DNA from: Candidatus Sphingobacterium stercoripullorum
Lineage (GTDB): Bacteria > Bacteroidota > Bacteroidia > Sphingobacteriales > Sphingobacteriaceae
Assembly: GCA_019114715.1 (NCBI GenBank)
Contig: DXEZ01000190.1
Span: forward strand, 1 to 8,913
Direction of reading: 5' to 3'
DNA length: 8,913 nt
The notes beneath the pieces are model-generated. The model was not told the DNA's origin and did no database searches. It worked only from the letters and a program-made list of their open reading frames with translations. Positions 6,733 to 8,913 of the stretch are shown piece after piece; the first letter of the stretch is position 1; each line of letters opens with the position of its first letter. The translations under genes were made by a program, and so were the position numbers.

Positions 6733-6800
6733 AGGAAAACCAATCACGGATATACAGTAAGAACTAATTTCTACTTATAGCCGTATTGGTTTTCTTTTTT
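6733..6800 (+). terminator. Long hairpin terminator closing the sialidase operon
   Basis: GAAAACCAAT (6735-6744) pairs perfectly with ATTGGTTTTC (6785-6794). Pairing continues inward as ACGG/CCGT, TATA/TATA, AGTA/TACT and GAA/TTC, broken only by single-base bulges or one mismatch, to a 5-nt loop at 6764-6768. About 25 Watson-Crick pairs result. A T-run at 6795-6800 follows directly. It starts about 75 bp after the sialidase stop and separates this operon from the phosphoesterase gene. Confidence 0.8.
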
Positions 6801-7098
6801 GGAGCTGATTCAAGGATGTTCAGAGGAAAGTTAATATCTTTTTATTAAGAGTAAAGGCATGTACCAGTGCACATGTAGTTGACGTTTTGCTCCTGCGGGA
6901 AGCTGAACGGTTATTTTATTGTTTATTTATAAATGCATTATCTTAAAAACTAAGAGGTTTTAAAGGCTTTTTTCACGGCTTAGCAATTTATCAAGGCATT
7001 AGAGTGATTTAATCGCTTCTTAACTTCAATTAGTAGCAGTATTTTTTTATCTTGCATCCGCATTATGACTTTACAACAACATTTATATATAACTTATA
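6801..7098. other. Non-coding gap before the phosphoesterase gene
   Basis: I see no convincing gene, tRNA or repeat array here. The stretch is AT-rich and contains short inverted repeats only: CATGT/ACATG around 6859-6874, an AAAAC/GTTTT hairpin near 6946-6961, and AGTGAT/ATCGCT near 7004-7018. No full TTTG / TAnnTTTG promoter was found, although one for the downstream gene should lie here after the terminator. Partial -7 matches include TATTTTTT at 7040-7047. A 15-residue frame starting at ATG 7065 overlaps the next gene's start and is not called. Confidence 0.5.
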
Positions 7099-8277
7099 GT
7101 GGCATTAGATAGAAGAATATTTTTAAAGAGCTTAGGTGCATTGGGATTAGCCACTGCACTAGACTCTGCGCAAGCGAGAGCTTTCAATAACAAGAACAGT
7201 AAGCTTGAATTTTTAACCCAGCCTTACCTCCAATATGTCGATGATTCTGAGGTTAGTATTTCAGTTTTCACCAGTGTCAAATCATTTTGTTATCTAGAGG
7301 TAGTCGATGAAAGTGGAAACTTAATTGAAACAGTTTATCAGCTGGATGATGGGATGAGAAATGCAAATGCAACTTTCTTTAAGTTCCGTGTTAAACACAA
7401 TAATGCGAATTTCAGTTATAAAGTAGTCTCCAAGGAGGTTCTTTTATTTGATCCGTATAAGGTAGAATATGGTGATGTAATAGAAACGAAAATTTACAAA
7501 ACTAATTTGCCATTTCTTTCTGAGGATACCGCACATGTTCTTATTTTAAATGATGTACACGAAGATGTTAGCACCTATAAAGAGCTTTATGACCATAGCG
7601 AGCTCAAGAGAAAAGATTTGGTATTACTTAATGGGGACTCCTTTCATTACGTTACCAAGGAGAAAGATTTAATAGAGAAGTTATTTATTCCAGTTACGGA
7701 TGTTTTTGCCTCAGTCACGCCTTTTATTATGATTAGGGGGAACCACGAGACCAGGGGCTCTTTTGCTAGAGATTTCAAAAAATATTTTGATTACCCGGAA
7801 AATAAGTTTTATCAAAGCTTCACACTAGGTTCTACATTCTGGATAATTTTAGATGGAGGCGAGGATAAAGAAGATTCACATCCGGTATATGCTGGTGCAG
7901 TTGATTACGATAGCTACCGTCTTGAGCAGCGCGAGTGGCTTCAGAAAGAACTGAATTCCAAGGCTTGTAAATCAGCTAAAAGAGTAATCGTTGTTAACCA
8001 CATACCATTTTTTCATTCCGATGAGTGGCATGGAACTCTACACAACCGCTCGTGCTTCCACGACTTACTGCAAAAACACAAAGTTACAGCTTTAATTTCT
8101 GGTCATACCCATAGGTACGGTTACTACCCGGCAGATAGGGATCACAACTACAGTATTTTTATTGGCGGTGGCCCTAAAAAGGGAAGACGCACTTATGTTG
8201 AAGTAGTAAGTTCGAAAAAAGCATGTCAAATAGTACTTAAGAAGGATGATGGAGAGATTATAGGACAATTAGCCTAA
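7099..8277 (+). CDS. Tat-exported calcineurin-like metallophosphoesterase
   Basis: This is a 392-residue phosphoesterase with a twin-arginine signal at its very N-terminus: 'DRRIFLKSLGALG' (4-16), cleaved probably near 'SAQARA' (23-28). A beta-sandwich, fibronectin-like region (about 35-135) precedes the catalytic domain, as in purple-acid-phosphatase-like enzymes. All metal-site motifs are present: D152 and H154 ('NDVHED'), D180 ('NGDSFH'), N215-H216 ('RGNHE'), H301 ('VNHIPF'), and H336 and H338 ('SGHTHR'). It should fold and load two metals before export, then act outside the cytoplasm on an unknown phosphoester. The start is GTG at 7099: an in-frame stop at 7090-7092 rules out an earlier start, and a later one would lose the Tat motif. 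A symporter gene follows after 24 bp and is probably co-transcribed. Confidence 0.9.
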   Translation: MALDRRIFLKSLGALGLATALDSAQARAFNNKNSKLEFLTQPYLQYVDDSEVSISVFTSVKSFCYLEVVDESGNLIETVYQLDDGMRNANATFFKFRVKHNNANFSYKVVSKEVLLFDPYKVEYGDVIETKIYKTNLPFLSEDTAHVLILNDVHEDVSTYKELYDHSELKRKDLVLLNGDSFHYVTKEKDLIEKLFIPVTDVFASVTPFIMIRGNHETRGSFARDFKKYFDYPENKFYQSFTLGSTFWIILDGGEDKEDSHPVYAGAVDYDSYRLEQREWLQKELNSKACKSAKRVIVVNHIPFFHSDEWHGTLHNRSCFHDLLQKHKVTALISGHTHRYGYYPADRDHNYSIFIGGGPKKGRRTYVEVVSSKKACQIVLKKDDGEIIGQLA

Positions 8278-8301
8278 TTGCAGTACTCGTAAAAAAGTAA
8301 C

Positions 8302-8913
8302 ATGAAAAAATTATTTAACAATCTCCTATTTAAAGTCGTTCTAGCGATCTTTTTAGGGATTTTATTAGGAGGAATCTTACCTGAGTCGATAAGTAGAGTA
8401 TTTGCCACATTAAATGGCCTTTTTGATCAGCTCCTGAAGTTTTTGATTCCATTAATTATCGTGGGATTAATTGTCCCTTCAATTGCAAAACTTGGTGATA
8501 CAGCAGGTAAGCTCTTGTTAATCACTATTGCATTGGCTTATGGATCAACGATTTTTGCAGGTGTTTCCTCTTTTGCGATCTCTAAAATTGTATTCCCCTC
8601 ACTATTAGCGGGACAAAATATCAGTTCTGTTGCTGAAGGTGACTCCGGGTTGGAGGCTTATTTTACTTTAGATATTCCCCCTTTGTTCGACGTGATGAGT
8701 GCTCTAGCTATAGCTTTTTTATTAGGCATTGGATTAGCTAAGAAAGGAGGAATTACCCTATTTAAGATGGCTGAAGACTTTGAGGTGATAATTACCTTTT
8801 TAATTGAAAAGCTTATCATTCCCCTTTTACCGATATTTATTTTTGGAATATTTTTGGATATGACTTACGCAGGTAAGGTCATGGTGATCTTGAATGTGTT
8901 TTTGAAAATAATC
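8302..8913 (+). CDS. Dicarboxylate/amino acid:cation symporter, N-terminal part (runs off the window)
   Basis: An ATG at 8302 opens a frame with no stop to the last base, giving 204 residues, about half the roughly 400 typical of the sodium:dicarboxylate symporter family (SDF, DAACS). The protein is strongly hydrophobic, with membrane segments at about 9-28, 44-62, 70-94, 130-145 and 160-190. The stretch 'LKFLIPLIIVGLIVPSIAKL' (45-64) is typical of the family's second helix and following loop. The substrate-binding hairpins and the NMDGT-like motif would be past the window edge, so the substrate (glutamate, aspartate, C4-dicarboxylate or other) cannot be told. It starts 24 bp after the phosphoesterase stop, which suggests one transcript. 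Whether it has anything to do with sialic acid use is unknown; the family is not a known sialic acid importer. Confidence 0.88.
   Translation, partial: MKKLFNNLLFKVVLAIFLGILLGGILPESISRVFATLNGLFDQLLKFLIPLIIVGLIVPSIAKLGDTAGKLLLITIALAYGSTIFAGVSSFAISKIVFPSLLAGQNISSVAEGDSGLEAYFTLDIPPLFDVMSALAIAFLLGIGLAKKGGITLFKMAEDFEVIITFLIEKLIIPLLPIFIFGIFLDMTYAGKVMVILNVFLKII

Noticed and set aside
7065..7112. A 15-residue ATG frame overlapping the phosphoesterase GTG start
   Set aside because: It is too short and unsupported. It could be a leader peptide, but no ribosome-binding signal or conservation evidence is visible.
1..8913. CRISPR arrays, tRNA or rRNA genes, insertion sequences or phage genes
   Set aside because: No regularly spaced repeats, cloverleaf, transposase motif, terminal repeats or phage-like proteins were seen.

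Overview
The window is AT-rich and looks like a chromosomal stretch of a Bacteroidota bacterium, possibly a marine or environmental Cytophagales- or Flavobacteria-type lineage. The evidence is a DUF4374-type protein, exported glycosidases with short signal peptides ending in xAQ, the Bacteroidota promoter form TTTG / TAnnTTTG, and start codons without a clear Shine-Dalgarno sequence. I cannot name the species.

Layout. (1) Positions 1-966 hold the 3' part of a DUF4374-like surface or periplasmic protein. It is closed by a strong terminator hairpin that lies only 6 nt before a small conserved 98-aa gene (1035-1331). (2) A FadR/FCD-type GntR repressor is on the minus strand (1362-2072). It is divergent from a three-gene plus-strand operon: N-acylglucosamine 2-epimerase (2351-3535), GH20 beta-hexosaminidase (3528-5483) and GH33 sialidase (5498-6658). 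The operon ends at a long near-perfect hairpin with a T-run (6733-6800). (3) After a 440-bp gap comes a second pair: a Tat-exported metallophosphoesterase (7099-8277, GTG start) and a dicarboxylate/amino-acid:cation symporter (8302 to the window end, truncated).

How it fits together. The sialidase would release terminal sialic acid from sialoglycans and the GH20 enzyme would trim beta-linked N-acetylhexosamine exposed underneath. The cytoplasmic epimerase would interconvert GlcNAc and ManNAc, the ManNAc arising from sialic acid lyase. The lyase, a recognisable sialic acid importer and a SusC/SusD pair are not in this window. The GntR-type repressor is the obvious local regulator. The 278-bp divergent region holds overlapping promoters for both directions and two near-identical ATGTAnTACAT palindromes, one placed at the expected start of operon transcription.

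The most useful observations are this promoter/operator layout, a structured leader upstream of the epimerase, altered sugar-contact residues in the GH20 enzyme, and a Tat-exported phosphoesterase next to the sialoglycan genes. I do not see a clearly new class of system.
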